64,000 nt of DNA, taken from positions 6,360 to 70,359 of the forward strand of contig JAEEQP010000015.1 of assembly GCA_016285355.1 (NCBI GenBank), written 5' to 3'. The first letter of the stretch is position 1. The number at the start of each line of letters is the position of its first letter. Below, in pieces: positions 33,305-42,626 of this stretch. This DNA is from Bacteroidales bacterium. Lineage in GTDB: Bacteria > Bacteroidota > Bacteroidia > Bacteroidales > F082. Position numbers and translations under genes: made by a program. Below the pieces are notes generated by a model. The model was not told the DNA's origin. It made no database searches and saw only the letters and a list, made by a program, of their open reading frames with translations.

Positions 33305-34263
33305 CCAGCCATCCTCTTTTCATCTTCGTGGCATGGTAAAAGAGGTTTCAACTGCTCGAAAAACAATGCAGTAAAAACATGCGCGCCATCGTCGTTCAGA
33401 TGTCTGGCATCGTAGAAAAGTTCAGGATGGTCGTTGAAATAGGGTGTGTCGTAAAAATCTATGAACGGAATGCCATATTTTTCGCATATTGCAGCCACTC
33501 GTTTATTGTTGTCGTAAGGGCGAAACCTTGGAGAACTGACAATGACTAAAGGAACTTTTGCCGATAAATACTTTTTCAGGACATTCTCAAAGTTGTTCAA
33601 AGTATAACTATCTAACTCTAATGTTGGTATTTCAGCCTTTGCGTCATTGTTGTATTTAGTAAGGTCTTTGTGTGTTCCCTTCATGGGTTCATATCCGTCA
33701 TTTGGGGCTTCCGGGGCAGAAATGGTGGAAATAATCCGGAACAACTTGCCGTTATAGCGGTATAGACTTGATTTCATAAGCAAGCGTTCTTTTAATCCTA
33801 TATCATCAAGATACCGACGCACGATGGTATCTTTCCAATAGAAAGGAGCGGAGAACTCGATGTCGTCGACCAGGTCATCACATAGCAGTTCTTCAAATAT
33901 GTCATAAATGACGAGTTGGGGGCGGTAACGTGAAAGAAGAACCTCTGCCGCACAGGAATTGCTGTTGAGCTTCTTTGCACTGATTGAGGCATTGTAAAGG
34001 GAAAGGTGCTTGCCCATGCAGGCATCTATGCTGTCAGCCAACTGTTGGGAAACATAGTGTTTGCATCCGCGAGACGATCCTAAGATGACAACATCGGTTT
34101 CTAAACGGTGAAGGCGATAATTGTCTTTGGCAAAATCTCCGCTGAAATCAGGCAATTTGTCCATGAGCCTGTCGGCCACCACTCCGACAGCAATATCAAC
34201 CACAACAAGCATCGCTATAGCAATGAGTAAGGTTTTCAAAAAACGAACATTATCTTTTTTCAT
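33283..34263 (-). CDS. membrane-anchored SGNH-type protein, partner of an MBOAT acyltransferase
   Basis: A 326-residue protein with one N-terminal transmembrane segment (about 9-30). A periplasmic SGNH/GDSL-like domain follows: VVILGSSRGCKHY near 57-69 (Ser in GSSR) and DARHLNDDGAHVFT near 290, giving the Asp and His of the triad. SGNH proteins next to MBOAT enzymes pass or remove acyl groups on surface glycans, as in AlgX and DltD pairs. It is 11 bases downstream of the MBOAT gene in the same operon. Confidence 0.75.
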   Translation of the reverse strand: MKKDNVRFLKTLLIAIAMLVVVDIAVGVVADRLMDKLPDFSGDFAKDNYRLHRLETDVVILGSSRGCKHYVSQQLADSIDACMGKHLSLYNASISAKKLNSNSCAAEVLLSRYRPQLVIYDIFEELLCDDLVDDIEFSAPFYWKDTIVRRYLDDIGLKERLLMKSSLYRYNGKLFRIISTISAPEAPNDGYEPMKGTHKDLTKYNNDAKAEIPTLELDSYTLNNFENVLKKYLSAKVPLVIVSSPRFRPYDNNKRVAAICEKYGIPFIDFYDTPYFNDHPELFYDARHLNDDGAHVFTALFFEQLKPLLPCHEDEKRMAGHSLSCK

Positions 34264-34274
34264 GATGATTAGAA

Positions 34275-35690
34275 TTAGAATTGGAAATAAATGAACTGGC
34301 CACCGGTATAGGAGCCGAACAAAATAATATAGGCAATGAGTACAACTGTTGAAATATAGCGCACCACAATGTGTTTGGAATGCATGAAATTACATTTCCA
34401 GTTGAATTCGTCCTTAATATCTTTAAAACACAGGATGGCTAAGGCAGTGAAACCGTAGGCAAAAACCGATTTGTCCACAAATAGCGGACCATGATTGGTG
34501 ACGATCTTTCCGATGATGGTGAATGCGTCAGCCAAAGTGTTCGCCCTGAAGAATATCGAGACAAAGACCAACAATGCGAAACAGAAAACAGTACTTAATA
34601 CTCGGGAAAGCGCAGTCTTGTATTCAGGTTTATGAACAAATTTGCGCCACACCTTGCCAATGACTACATACAATCCGAACACTGCACCCCAAACAATATA
34701 CGTCCAATCCGCCCCATGCCACAAACCGCAGATGAGGAATGTGACAAACAGGTTGAACAGGTAACGAGGGTATTTTACGCGACTGCCTCCTAATGGAATA
34801 TAGACGTAGTCCAAAAACCACGATGAGAGCGAAATATGCCACCGTTTCCAGAACTCATCGATGTTCAGTGAGAAATAGGGGCGACGGAAGTTTGTCATGA
34901 GCCGGAATCCCATCACACGGGCGGCGCCAATGGCGATTAAGCTGTAGCCTGCAAAATCGCAATAGGATTGGAAATTGAAAAGCAGGGTGGCGAGACCTAT
35001 GCTGGTGCCGCTGTGATATCTAATATTGTTATAGATAGCAGTCACATATTCGCTTATTACGTCAGCCACACATACTTTCATAAAGTAACCCCACACCATC
35101 AATTTCAAGCCCTCTATGGCGTCTTCGTATTTAAAACTGTGTTCCTCGTGGAACTGTGGAATCAGGTTTTTGGCACGCTCGATAGGACCAGCAACTAATT
35201 GCGGGAAGAAACTGACGAAGAGCGCGTATGTGATGAAGTTGCGTTCTGCCTTGATGTTGCCTCGGTAAACGTCGACGGAATAGCCCACCGCTTGGAAGGT
35301 GTAGAACGAGATACCTACGGGCAACAGTACGTTGAGGTTAGGCACATTCCATCGTAGTCCCACCATTTCCAACAGGCTGAATATCGATTCGTTAATAAAG
35401 TTGAAGTACTTGAAGACAAACAGGATGGAGAAATTAATCACCAAGCTAACCACCAGAAAAGCCTTTTTCTTGGGCTCGTCGTCAGCATGCTTTTCTACTA
35501 ATATACCACATAAATAGGTCAGCACCGTGGAGGTCATGATGAGCACTGCGTAAACGGGCTTCCAGTTCATGTAGAAATAGTAACTGGCGACAAGAAGGAA
35601 AGGTATGCGCCAGCGGTTGTTCTTCAACAGATAGTACACAATGCATACTATCGGGAAGTAGATGAGAAACTCAAACGAATTGAATAACAT
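34275..35690 (-). CDS. MBOAT-family membrane O-acyltransferase
   Basis: A 471-residue integral membrane enzyme related to AlgI and DltB, which move acyl groups across the membrane onto polysaccharides. It has about ten hydrophobic segments. The conserved regions WKRWHISLSSWFLDYVYIPL (about 280) and LICGLWHGADWTYIVWG (about 320, with the catalytic His) are both present. It is followed by its SGNH partner gene. A minus-strand -7 box (CAAAAATA at 35759-35766 on the plus strand) lies about 70 bases before its ATG. Confidence 0.9.
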   Translation of the reverse strand: MLFNSFEFLIYFPIVCIVYYLLKNNRWRIPFLLVASYYFYMNWKPVYAVLIMTSTVLTYLCGILVEKHADDEPKKKAFLVVSLVINFSILFVFKYFNFINESIFSLLEMVGLRWNVPNLNVLLPVGISFYTFQAVGYSVDVYRGNIKAERNFITYALFVSFFPQLVAGPIERAKNLIPQFHEEHSFKYEDAIEGLKLMVWGYFMKVCVADVISEYVTAIYNNIRYHSGTSIGLATLLFNFQSYCDFAGYSLIAIGAARVMGFRLMTNFRRPYFSLNIDEFWKRWHISLSSWFLDYVYIPLGGSRVKYPRYLFNLFVTFLICGLWHGADWTYIVWGAVFGLYVVIGKVWRKFVHKPEYKTALSRVLSTVFCFALLVFVSIFFRANTLADAFTIIGKIVTNHGPLFVDKSVFAYGFTALAILCFKDIKDEFNWKCNFMHSKHIVVRYISTVVLIAYIILFGSYTGGQFIYFQF

Positions 35691-35758
35691 ATCTTTTGAT
35701 TTTATGATTTGTTAAGCATGATTTCGATAGGCAATATTTTGTCACTTTAAAAACGCCG

Positions 35759-35766
35759 CAAAAATA
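35759..35766 (-). promoter_or_regulatory. -7 element for the minus-strand MBOAT/SGNH operon
   Basis: The plus-strand CAAAAATA reads TATTTTTG on the minus strand and lies about 70 bases before the MBOAT ATG at 35690. The -33 box is not clear. Confidence 0.45.
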
Positions 35767-35784
35767 CAAAAAAAAATGATTGTT

Positions 35785-35816
35785 TTTGTATTTTTCAGGG
35801 ACAAGCCTTATTTTTG
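35785..35816 (+). promoter_or_regulatory. strong Bacteroidetes-type promoter for the polysaccharide operon
   Basis: TTTG (35785-35788) and TATTTTTG (35809-35816) are exactly 20 bases apart. Transcription from here would start near 35823 and leave a leader of about 220 bases before the flippase ATG at 36044. That leader holds a small inverted repeat (CTTAGG and CCTAAG, about 35865-35900) and no reading frame I can support. Confidence 0.6.
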
Positions 35817-35956
35817 CAAATTGATAAGGATGGATTGGCTCGTTATATTATAAATTGGCAAAGCCTTAGGCATGGTTTACAACACACCTAAGCCACAATT
35901 TGAAAATCCATAGAAAAATGGGTGAAAAAGATTGGTTTTGGTGAAGAAAAAATCCC

Positions 35957-35964
35957 TATCTTTG
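35957..35964 (+). promoter_or_regulatory. second, proximal promoter element for the polysaccharide operon
   Basis: TATCTTTG at 35957-35964 has a TTG at 35933-35935, 21 bases upstream. It would start transcription about 75 bases before the flippase gene. It may be an alternative start within the long leader of the distal promoter. Confidence 0.45.
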
Positions 35965-36043
35965 CGGCTTCAAATAGAGTGTATGCATGTCATTGTGTAA
36001 ACTGATATAAACCAATTGATTAACCATTTTTTGTAAACCAACT

Positions 36044-37537
36044 ATGCAGGAAGGATTAAAACAGAAGGCAGTCAAAGGCGTAGTATGGACGACGTTGCAG
36101 CGATACTCGACGATGCTCATACAGTTCATTTCGGGCATCATCCTTGCGCGACTGCTCACGCCTTACGACTACGGCTGTATTGGCATGTTGATGATTTTCA
36201 TGCTGTTGGCAGAATCGTTTATCGACGGTGGTTTTGGCTCCGCCTTGATCCAGAAAAAAAATCCCACACAGACCGACTATTCGACCATCTTCTTCTGGAA
36301 CATGGGCCTGTCGGCGGTGATGTATGCCGTGCTCTTTCTGTCGGCTCCAGCCATTGCCAGGTTCTATGGTATCTCCGAGTTGAGCAAAATATTGAGAGTC
36401 CAAGGTGCCGTCTTGTTCATCTATGCTTTCAACATCGTGCAGCGCAACCAGTTACAGAAAAAACTGAACTTCAAGATTCTCTCCATTGTGACCATCCTGA
36501 CTTCGGTTACCGCATTGACTGTTACTGTTATCATGGCTTATAAAGGCTGTGGCGTTTGGGCTTTGGTAGCTCAGAACATGCTGACAGCGGCCATCCCAGC
36601 TATTGTCTTCTGGTTTTATGTCAAGTGGCGCCCCCAGTGGGTTTTCTCCTGGCAGTCGTTCCGTGAGTTGTTCAGCTTCGGTTTTTATATGTTCCTGACC
36701 AATTTGATGAATCAGTTTGGTCAGCAGATACAGGGATTGCTGATAGGTAGGTTTTATGACCCATCCACCATGGGCTACTACTCCAAGGCAAACTCAACCG
36801 AGCGTCTCGCCTCGACCAGTATCTCAAAAGTGATGTCGCAGGTGACCTATCCGCTTTATGCTGAGAAACAGGACGACAAAGCTGCCTTGGGCGACATGAT
36901 TAAGAAGATTACAATGACCGTGTCCTACGTCACTTTCCCCTTGTTGTTCATACTCCTTTTGTGCGCCAAGCCGTTGTTCATCCTGCTCTATTCCGACCGA
37001 TGGGCAGCCAGTGTGCCTTATTTCCAGGTGTTGTGCATTGCCGGACTTGCCTACAGCTTGCAGTCAGTGAACTACCAATCGGTAGCCGCCATCGGCAAAA
37101 GCAAGACAATGTTTATCTGGACATTTGTGAAAAGGGCCCTGGGTATTCTCTTTGTCGTCGCAGGCCTGCTGATTTATGGGATGCGTGGTCTGTTGATAGG
37201 TATGGTGCTCAACGCATGGTTCTCTTATTTTGTCAATATCTGGCTTGTATCTAAGCATATCGGCTATCGTTGGCAGAGCCAACTTCTCGACATTTTACCT
37301 GTCCTGATAGCCTCGTTGTGTGCTGCCGGCCTCTCCTACGGAGTCGGGAGGCTTTGTTCCCTGTCGCTCTATGCCGATGGGGCACTGAAGCTAGTTCTCT
37401 TTTTGGCTTTGTATGTCGGATGGTCTTTGCTGGCTAAACCTGAAGCATATCAGCTGTTTAGTGGTATAACAAAGCCCTTCGTGAGGAAGTTGAAACGAAA
37501 AGTGAATAAAAAGGAAAACAGATTGAAAAAAGAATAA
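36044..37537 (+). CDS. lipid-linked oligosaccharide flippase (Wzx/MATE-type)
   Basis: A 497-residue inner-membrane protein with about 13 hydrophobic segments and the start MQEGLKQKAVKGVVWTTLQR. The segments LARLLTPYDYGCIGML and FGSALIQKKNPTQTDYSTIF are typical of the polysaccharide transporter (RfbX/MviN-like) family. It would turn undecaprenyl-linked repeat units outward. It is the first gene of the plus-strand polysaccharide operon, which runs without interruption to 51448. Confidence 0.9.
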   Translation: MQEGLKQKAVKGVVWTTLQRYSTMLIQFISGIILARLLTPYDYGCIGMLMIFMLLAESFIDGGFGSALIQKKNPTQTDYSTIFFWNMGLSAVMYAVLFLSAPAIARFYGISELSKILRVQGAVLFIYAFNIVQRNQLQKKLNFKILSIVTILTSVTALTVTVIMAYKGCGVWALVAQNMLTAAIPAIVFWFYVKWRPQWVFSWQSFRELFSFGFYMFLTNLMNQFGQQIQGLLIGRFYDPSTMGYYSKANSTERLASTSISKVMSQVTYPLYAEKQDDKAALGDMIKKITMTVSYVTFPLLFILLLCAKPLFILLYSDRWAASVPYFQVLCIAGLAYSLQSVNYQSVAAIGKSKTMFIWTFVKRALGILFVVAGLLIYGMRGLLIGMVLNAWFSYFVNIWLVSKHIGYRWQSQLLDILPVLIASLCAAGLSYGVGRLCSLSLYADGALKLVLFLALYVGWSLLAKPEAYQLFSGITKPFVRKLKRKVNKKENRLKKE

Positions 37538-37541
37538 AACA

Positions 37542-38090
37542 ATGAGTTTCATAAAAGACATTGGAATTTGGTTTGCTGATCTTCTTTCCATCAGCGATTA
37601 CGACAAAAAGGTGATGCGAAAGTTCCGGAGAATGCGTCGTATTTATGCAAAGGGTGGCACCATCAACCGTTTGCGTGCCAAACGTATGGAGAACAAACTG
37701 TTAGAGAAGTATCAGTTGCACATTCCTTGCACGGTAAAGATTGGTAAGAACTTTGAGATACGACATCCGGATTGCATCGGTTTTGGCCCGACAACAGAGA
37801 TAGGTGACAATTGTAGAGTATATCCCTTTTTTTCTGCACATGCAGCTCTGAAAGGTGACAGGGAGCTGATTAAAAACCGTGTTCGCCGTCATCCCAAGTT
37901 TGGCAACGATTGCATTCTTGGAGCCAAAGCCACGGTGATAGGTAACGTCACCATCGGCGATGATGTCGTTATCGGGGCTGGAGCCCTTGTCACCAAGGAT
38001 GTACCTTCACACAGCGTTGTGAAGGGTGTGAATCAGATACGCCCAAAAAGACCGGATGAGATACCAGACAAATATAAACAAACAGAATGA
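37542..38090 (+). CDS. hexapeptide-repeat acetyltransferase (serine acetyltransferase-like)
   Basis: A 182-residue left-handed beta-helix enzyme with a helical N-terminal part. Hexapeptide repeats run from about residue 65 to 165 (IGDNCRVYPF, VIGNVTIGDDVVIGAGALVTKDVP). The arrangement resembles CysE/GlmU-type sugar O- or N-acetyltransferases. It sits four bases after the flippase gene and overlaps the cytidylyltransferase gene by four, so it acts on the polysaccharide or a precursor. Confidence 0.8.
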   Translation: MSFIKDIGIWFADLLSISDYDKKVMRKFRRMRRIYAKGGTINRLRAKRMENKLLEKYQLHIPCTVKIGKNFEIRHPDCIGFGPTTEIGDNCRVYPFFSAHAALKGDRELIKNRVRRHPKFGNDCILGAKATVIGNVTIGDDVVIGAGALVTKDVPSHSVVKGVNQIRPKRPDEIPDKYKQTE

Positions 38091-38515
38091 AAAAGTACAA
38101 GATTGGATATACCCAAGGAACATTCGACATGTTCCATATCGGCCATTTGAATCTGCTTCACCAGGCAAGTGAACTTTGTGAAAGTTTGATTGTCGGAGTG
38201 AACGCTGACCAGTTAGTGAGCGAGTATAAGCACAAGATCCCTGTAGTCAACGAGAACAACCGTAAAGCCATCATTAGCGAGTTGCGGTGTGTTGACAAGG
38301 TGGTGTTGTGTCATACCCTGAGTAAGACCGAAGCATGGCAACAGTTGCATTTCGATGTCATCTTCATCGGCGACGACTGGAAAGGCAACGAACGTTGGAA
38401 ACAGACTGAGATCGACCTGAAGCCTTTAGGGGCCGAAGTGGTGTATCTGCACCACACCGAGGGCGTGAGTTCTACCATCCTCCGCGAAAAGGAGAGCATT
38501 AAAATCATTGACTGA
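38087..38515 (+). CDS. glycerol-3-phosphate cytidylyltransferase-like nucleotidyltransferase
   Basis: A 142-residue enzyme with the HxGH nucleotidyltransferase motif in YTQGTFDMFHIGHLNLL (about 7-23) and the C-terminal substrate motif EGVSSTILREK (about 125-135). The family, which includes TagD, makes CDP-glycerol from glycerol phosphate. It precedes by three bases a CDP-glycerol phosphotransferase-like gene, so the pair would make and transfer glycerol phosphate. Related CDP-ribitol or other CDP-polyol synthases cannot be excluded. Confidence 0.85.
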   Translation: MKKYKIGYTQGTFDMFHIGHLNLLHQASELCESLIVGVNADQLVSEYKHKIPVVNENNRKAIISELRCVDKVVLCHTLSKTEAWQQLHFDVIFIGDDWKGNERWKQTEIDLKPLGAEVVYLHHTEGVSSTILREKESIKIID

Positions 38516-38518
38516 GCC

Positions 38519-39661
38519 ATGAGTATAACAGTTGTCATCAAAAAATGGGTCAGGAAGAGCTACATGTACCTCTGCTATGTCACGAGGCCACGGAAGGAGA
38601 AGAGCGTTTTCTTCGCCTCGTTCAGGGGTCAATACTCCGACAATCCTCGTGCCATCAGTGAGTGTCTCCACCACATGGCACCCGACATAAAAATCGTGTG
38701 GCTCATCAAACCCAGCTTCAAACAATATGTGCCTGACTATGTTACCATCGTTCCACCCACTCCCCGCATTGCGTTGAAGGCACAGGCACGGGCCAGTGCG
38801 TGGGTGATGAATTATGTCAATCAAAAGCGTCTTGGCGATTACAAAGGCCGTGACACCTTCTACATCCAGACTTGGCATGGCGACCGCGGTCTCAAAGCCA
38901 TTGGCTATCTTAGTGAAAACAGCAAGAGCAAAAGTTTCAGCGGATATGACCTGGAACACTGCGACTTGATTGTGGCCGGATCGGACTATGGTGTAAAGAA
39001 AGCACGTCAAGGACTGCGCTACAACGGTGAGGTCATTGTGGAAGGAATGCCCCGTAATGACAAGTTGGTGAACATCGACAAATACAGTGATGAGGCTGTC
39101 AAGGTGAGACAGCAGTTGGGAATTGACAACAACGTGAAGGTTTTGCTATATGCCCCGACTTACAGAGACGAAAAAGGCAGTCAACAATGCGCAATAGACA
39201 TCCCTTCGTCCATAGCGAATTTGGAGGCTGATGGTAAGAAATGGATTTGCTTGGTGCGCTCGCACTCCCTCTCCAAAGGAATCTCGACGGGAACTGGCAC
39301 GGATTACCTTGATGTGACTTCCTATCCCGATATGGCCGACCTGTTGCTGATAGCCGATTTGCTGATTACCGACTATTCGAGTTGCGCAGGTGATTTCTTG
39401 CTCACAGGGCGACCGCTCGTGTTGGCGCATTTCGACATAAAGCATTACGAGGAACAAGGGCGTTCCCTCTGGGTCAATCCTGTTGAGGCCGGCTATTTGG
39501 TTGCCAGGAATCAGGAAGAACTGAATCACATACTGTCCAACCTATCTTCTTACGACCATCAAGCCATTGCCGACAAGATCAACCGTTTCTACGGGACTAA
39601 AGAGACGGGCCGGTCATCGGAGGCCGTTGTACGCAGAATACTCAAAGAAGTGAAAGGCTAA
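38519..39661 (+). CDS. CDP-glycerol glycerophosphotransferase-family protein
   Basis: A 380-residue cytosolic or membrane-associated enzyme of the TagF/TagB group that adds polyol phosphate to a lipid-linked glycan. Family motifs are FYIQTWHGDRGLKAIGYL (about 118-135), LLYAPTYRDEKGS and LITDYSSCAGDFLLTG (about 281-296). Its immediate upstream neighbour is a matching cytidylyltransferase. In Gram-positive bacteria these enzymes build teichoic acid; here they imply a phosphoglycerol or polyol phosphate in a surface glycan. Confidence 0.9.
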   Translation: MSITVVIKKWVRKSYMYLCYVTRPRKEKSVFFASFRGQYSDNPRAISECLHHMAPDIKIVWLIKPSFKQYVPDYVTIVPPTPRIALKAQARASAWVMNYVNQKRLGDYKGRDTFYIQTWHGDRGLKAIGYLSENSKSKSFSGYDLEHCDLIVAGSDYGVKKARQGLRYNGEVIVEGMPRNDKLVNIDKYSDEAVKVRQQLGIDNNVKVLLYAPTYRDEKGSQQCAIDIPSSIANLEADGKKWICLVRSHSLSKGISTGTGTDYLDVTSYPDMADLLLIADLLITDYSSCAGDFLLTGRPLVLAHFDIKHYEEQGRSLWVNPVEAGYLVARNQEELNHILSNLSSYDHQAIADKINRFYGTKETGRSSEAVVRRILKEVKG

Positions 39662-39676
39662 AGCAACAACGGACTC

Positions 39677-40594
39677 ATGGCAAGCTTGACATCCTATATA
39701 AAGAATCCACGTAACATCGGGAAGTCGATGTTGTACCGCTTCGGTAGTAAACTTCCTGATGCACTTTACTTGAAGCTCATGTACTATTTCCAGACGGGAA
39801 AAAAGCTGGACCTGAAGCATCCGAAGACCTTCAACGAGAAGCTGCAATGGCTGAAGCTGCACAATCGCAAACCTGAGTACACCACTATGGTGGACAAGTA
39901 TGCCGCCAAAGCGTATGTGGCCAACATCATCGGAGAGGAGTATATCGTTCCCACCTTAGGCGTATGGGACAATCCTGAAGACATTGCATGGGACGAGTTG
40001 CCGCGTCAGTTTGTGCTGAAGACCACCCACGGCGGTGGCGGGAAAGGGGTGATTATCTGTCGCGACAAGGAGAAGCTTGACAAAGCAGAGACCGTAAGTC
40101 TCCTTCAGGCAGCCATGAAACACAACTTCTACAAGAACTATCGGGAGTGGCCTTACAAAGATGTAAAACACAGGATAATAGCTGAAGAATACCTTTCAGG
40201 AGAGGGTGAAGAGGGTGGAATCAAGGATTACAAGTTTTATTGCTTCAACGGCAAGCCGTTATATTGTGTCGTAATCTCAGGCCGCTGGAAGAACATGGTC
40301 AATGACTATTTTGACATGGAGTGGAATCATCAACCTATCACCCTAAAAGGAATTCCGTTTGCAGAGCACGTTCCAGAAAAACCGAAACATTTTGATACGA
40401 TGTGCCAGTTAGCCACCAAACTCGCAACTGGACAACCTCACATTCGTATTGATTTCTACGAGGTGAACGGCAAGGTGTATTTCAGCGAACTCACCTTCTA
40501 TTCATCAAGTGGTTACGGTCAATTCACTCCCGCCGAGTGTGATGAAATCTGGGGAAACCTTATAAATATTGATCAATTTGATACGACCAAGTAA
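39677..40594 (+). CDS. TupA-like ATP-grasp protein
   Basis: A 305-residue protein of the TupA-like ATP-grasp group found in capsule and teichuronopeptide clusters. The N-terminal part starts with a helical targeting region; KTTHGGGGKGVIIC (about 113-126) is the nucleotide-binding glycine loop. It then has AEEYLSGEGEEGGIKDYKFYCFNG (Asp/Glu metal ligands) and a C-terminal HIRIDFYEVNGKVYFSEL. Such enzymes ligate an amino acid or acid to a glycan, but the substrate here is unknown. Confidence 0.85.
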   Translation: MASLTSYIKNPRNIGKSMLYRFGSKLPDALYLKLMYYFQTGKKLDLKHPKTFNEKLQWLKLHNRKPEYTTMVDKYAAKAYVANIIGEEYIVPTLGVWDNPEDIAWDELPRQFVLKTTHGGGGKGVIICRDKEKLDKAETVSLLQAAMKHNFYKNYREWPYKDVKHRIIAEEYLSGEGEEGGIKDYKFYCFNGKPLYCVVISGRWKNMVNDYFDMEWNHQPITLKGIPFAEHVPEKPKHFDTMCQLATKLATGQPHIRIDFYEVNGKVYFSELTFYSSSGYGQFTPAECDEIWGNLINIDQFDTTK

Positions 40595-41725
40595 ATGATA
40601 AAGCAGATTTACAATTTTGACGAATTAACCATGCCCCTCTGGATTAAAGTCCTGTTCTTGGGCTTCTATTTGGTTATATTCGTCTATGCTGTAAAGAAGA
40701 CGATTCTCGTGGTACCTCGGGACAAGCGGAAAGTGAATGCCAGCGGCCTGATTGTACTCTATTTCACCATATATGCCATGTTCTATTGTGTCAACCCGGA
40801 CTATTTTAGTTACCGAGATTGGATGAATGTAAATATAAAAGAGATAGGCATTGAATATTGGACCAATGAGAATATCTATGCTTATCTCATTACGTTCTGC
40901 CAATCGTTGGACATTAGCTATCCTTACGAGCTGTTTCGTCTGATTGTATGGGGAGGAGGTCTGTTGTTGGTGTTTCTCACCGCCAAGATGTATCGTGACA
41001 TACTGATGCCAGGATTGGTAGTGATGTTCTTGTTTGTCTTGTATAGCGGTACTTTCAGCTATGGCCGTGTGTCGTTGGCTATGGCTGTTTACTTTATGGG
41101 TGTAAGCATTCTTATGTGGGGGAAATCCGGTTTTGTAAAATTGTTAGGGATAACCATGGCATTAGGTTCTTATTTTTTCCACCACCAGATGATTATCGGC
41201 GTTGGCTTGCTGCCAGGTATCATATTGCCTTTCGAAAAGAAAAAAACGATAGTCTTCGCATTGGCTCTATTGGGGATGATGATGGGGGTCATCTATTACA
41301 TTAACTCCAATGTTTCACTTATGGAAACTGTTTTTGGTGCTGATGAATTGGCCGAAAAGATGGAGACTTATAATGAACGTGAGCAAGGGCTTTTCAGGGT
41401 GAGTACTGCCATTGGCTATATCAACATCTTCCTTCCTTTTATCTTTGTCACTTACTTCTTCTATCAACAAAAACAGATTCCTAAACCTATTGTCGGCATT
41501 CACCGAATTACGTTCATCCTATTATTGGCAACGGTTGCATTTTTTGTGATATCAGGTCCACGCAGCACTTATACGTATCGCGTGTTGTACATTTGTATTA
41601 TTCCTGTGTCCATTTTGGTTTCATACTGCTTCAACCAAGGTTATTTCAAGAGTTTACATCTACTCATCATGTTCGGTTTTGCATTGCTGACGAATAGTAT
41701 GCGACTAATTAGTTCAGTTCAATAA
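40595..41725 (+). CDS. EpsG-like polysaccharide polymerase/membrane protein
   Basis: A 376-residue integral membrane protein with roughly ten hydrophobic segments. GTFSYGRVSLAMAVYFMGV and the following SYFFHHQMIIG (with conserved FHH) match the EpsG family of polysaccharide polymerases (Wzy-like). It starts directly after the ATP-grasp gene stop. As the only Wzy-like candidate in the operon, it probably joins repeat units outside the inner membrane. Confidence 0.8.
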   Translation: MIKQIYNFDELTMPLWIKVLFLGFYLVIFVYAVKKTILVVPRDKRKVNASGLIVLYFTIYAMFYCVNPDYFSYRDWMNVNIKEIGIEYWTNENIYAYLITFCQSLDISYPYELFRLIVWGGGLLLVFLTAKMYRDILMPGLVVMFLFVLYSGTFSYGRVSLAMAVYFMGVSILMWGKSGFVKLLGITMALGSYFFHHQMIIGVGLLPGIILPFEKKKTIVFALALLGMMMGVIYYINSNVSLMETVFGADELAEKMETYNEREQGLFRVSTAIGYINIFLPFIFVTYFFYQQKQIPKPIVGIHRITFILLLATVAFFVISGPRSTYTYRVLYICIIPVSILVSYCFNQGYFKSLHLLIMFGFALLTNSMRLISSVQ

Positions 41726-41741
41726 TCTAAATCAATTTGAT

Positions 41742-42617
41742 ATGAAAATAAGTTTCATCTTACTTCTGAGTTGTTTGTTCGCCACTATGAATAAGGAAAC
41801 CATTGTAGTGCCTTCCGATGGAGGTTACATTGCCAATGGACGATATGTGATACCTACTGGAGAGCACATTGTTAGGATATCGGAGGAAAAGGGGGCTTGG
41901 CTGACTGTTGGAGACAACACTGAGTTAATCATTGACGGAAACATTCGGTTGGAAGGTAACGATTTCCGTGCTTGCGACATTATTCTGGTCAAAGGAAAGA
42001 ACGTAAACATCCATGGCAAGGGAAGCATTGTTGGCGACCGAGCAACACACAAGGGCGAAGAAGGCGAATGGGGAATGGGTATCAGACTTCACAATGCCTC
42101 CAATGTCACGGTGAAAGGCCTTACTGTTGCAAACTGTTGGGGCGACTGCATCTATATCGGTGGTAAAACCGAAAGAGTAAATATAGCAAACTGCGAGCTA
42201 ACCGGTAGCCGGCGACAAGGAATCTCGATTACCAACGGCAAAGACTTGACTGTCAGCGACTGTCACATCGCTGATATCAGTGGCACAATGCCCCAATATG
42301 CTATTGACATTGAGCCGAATATTCGATGTGTGGTTGACAATGTCCTAATCAAGAACGTCACCGCGAAGAATTGCGAGGGAGGATTTCGTGCGCTTATTGG
42401 CAAAAAGGCAGTTGGCAACGCCCGTATAGGCAAAGTGGAAATACGAAATTGCACTGTAATGGCGAAGTCGAGACATACTATACACTTCGTTGGCTGTGAA
42501 AATGCAATAGTGACGGATTGCACCATTGAGACGCGTGGTAGAGAGAAACCTATCCTTACGAATCATGTGAACAAGCTGACAGAGAAGAACAACAAAGTGA
42601 CTCGCAAATTCTTTTAA
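41742..42617 (+). CDS. secreted right-handed beta-helix protein
   Basis: A 291-residue protein with a signal peptide (about 1-16) and a parallel beta-helix: ELIIDGNIRLEG, NVNIHGKGSIVGDRATH, NVTVKGLTVANCWGDCIYIG and successive NC-containing rungs. Such folds belong to polysaccharide lyases, epimerases and glycoside hydrolases (pectate-lyase or GH28 type), and no catalytic residues can be assigned from here. It lies mid-operon and may trim or modify the exported glycan. Confidence 0.8.
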   Translation: MKISFILLLSCLFATMNKETIVVPSDGGYIANGRYVIPTGEHIVRISEEKGAWLTVGDNTELIIDGNIRLEGNDFRACDIILVKGKNVNIHGKGSIVGDRATHKGEEGEWGMGIRLHNASNVTVKGLTVANCWGDCIYIGGKTERVNIANCELTGSRRQGISITNGKDLTVSDCHIADISGTMPQYAIDIEPNIRCVVDNVLIKNVTAKNCEGGFRALIGKKAVGNARIGKVEIRNCTVMAKSRHTIHFVGCENAIVTDCTIETRGREKPILTNHVNKLTEKNNKVTRKFF

Positions 42618-42626
42618 TACAACGAG

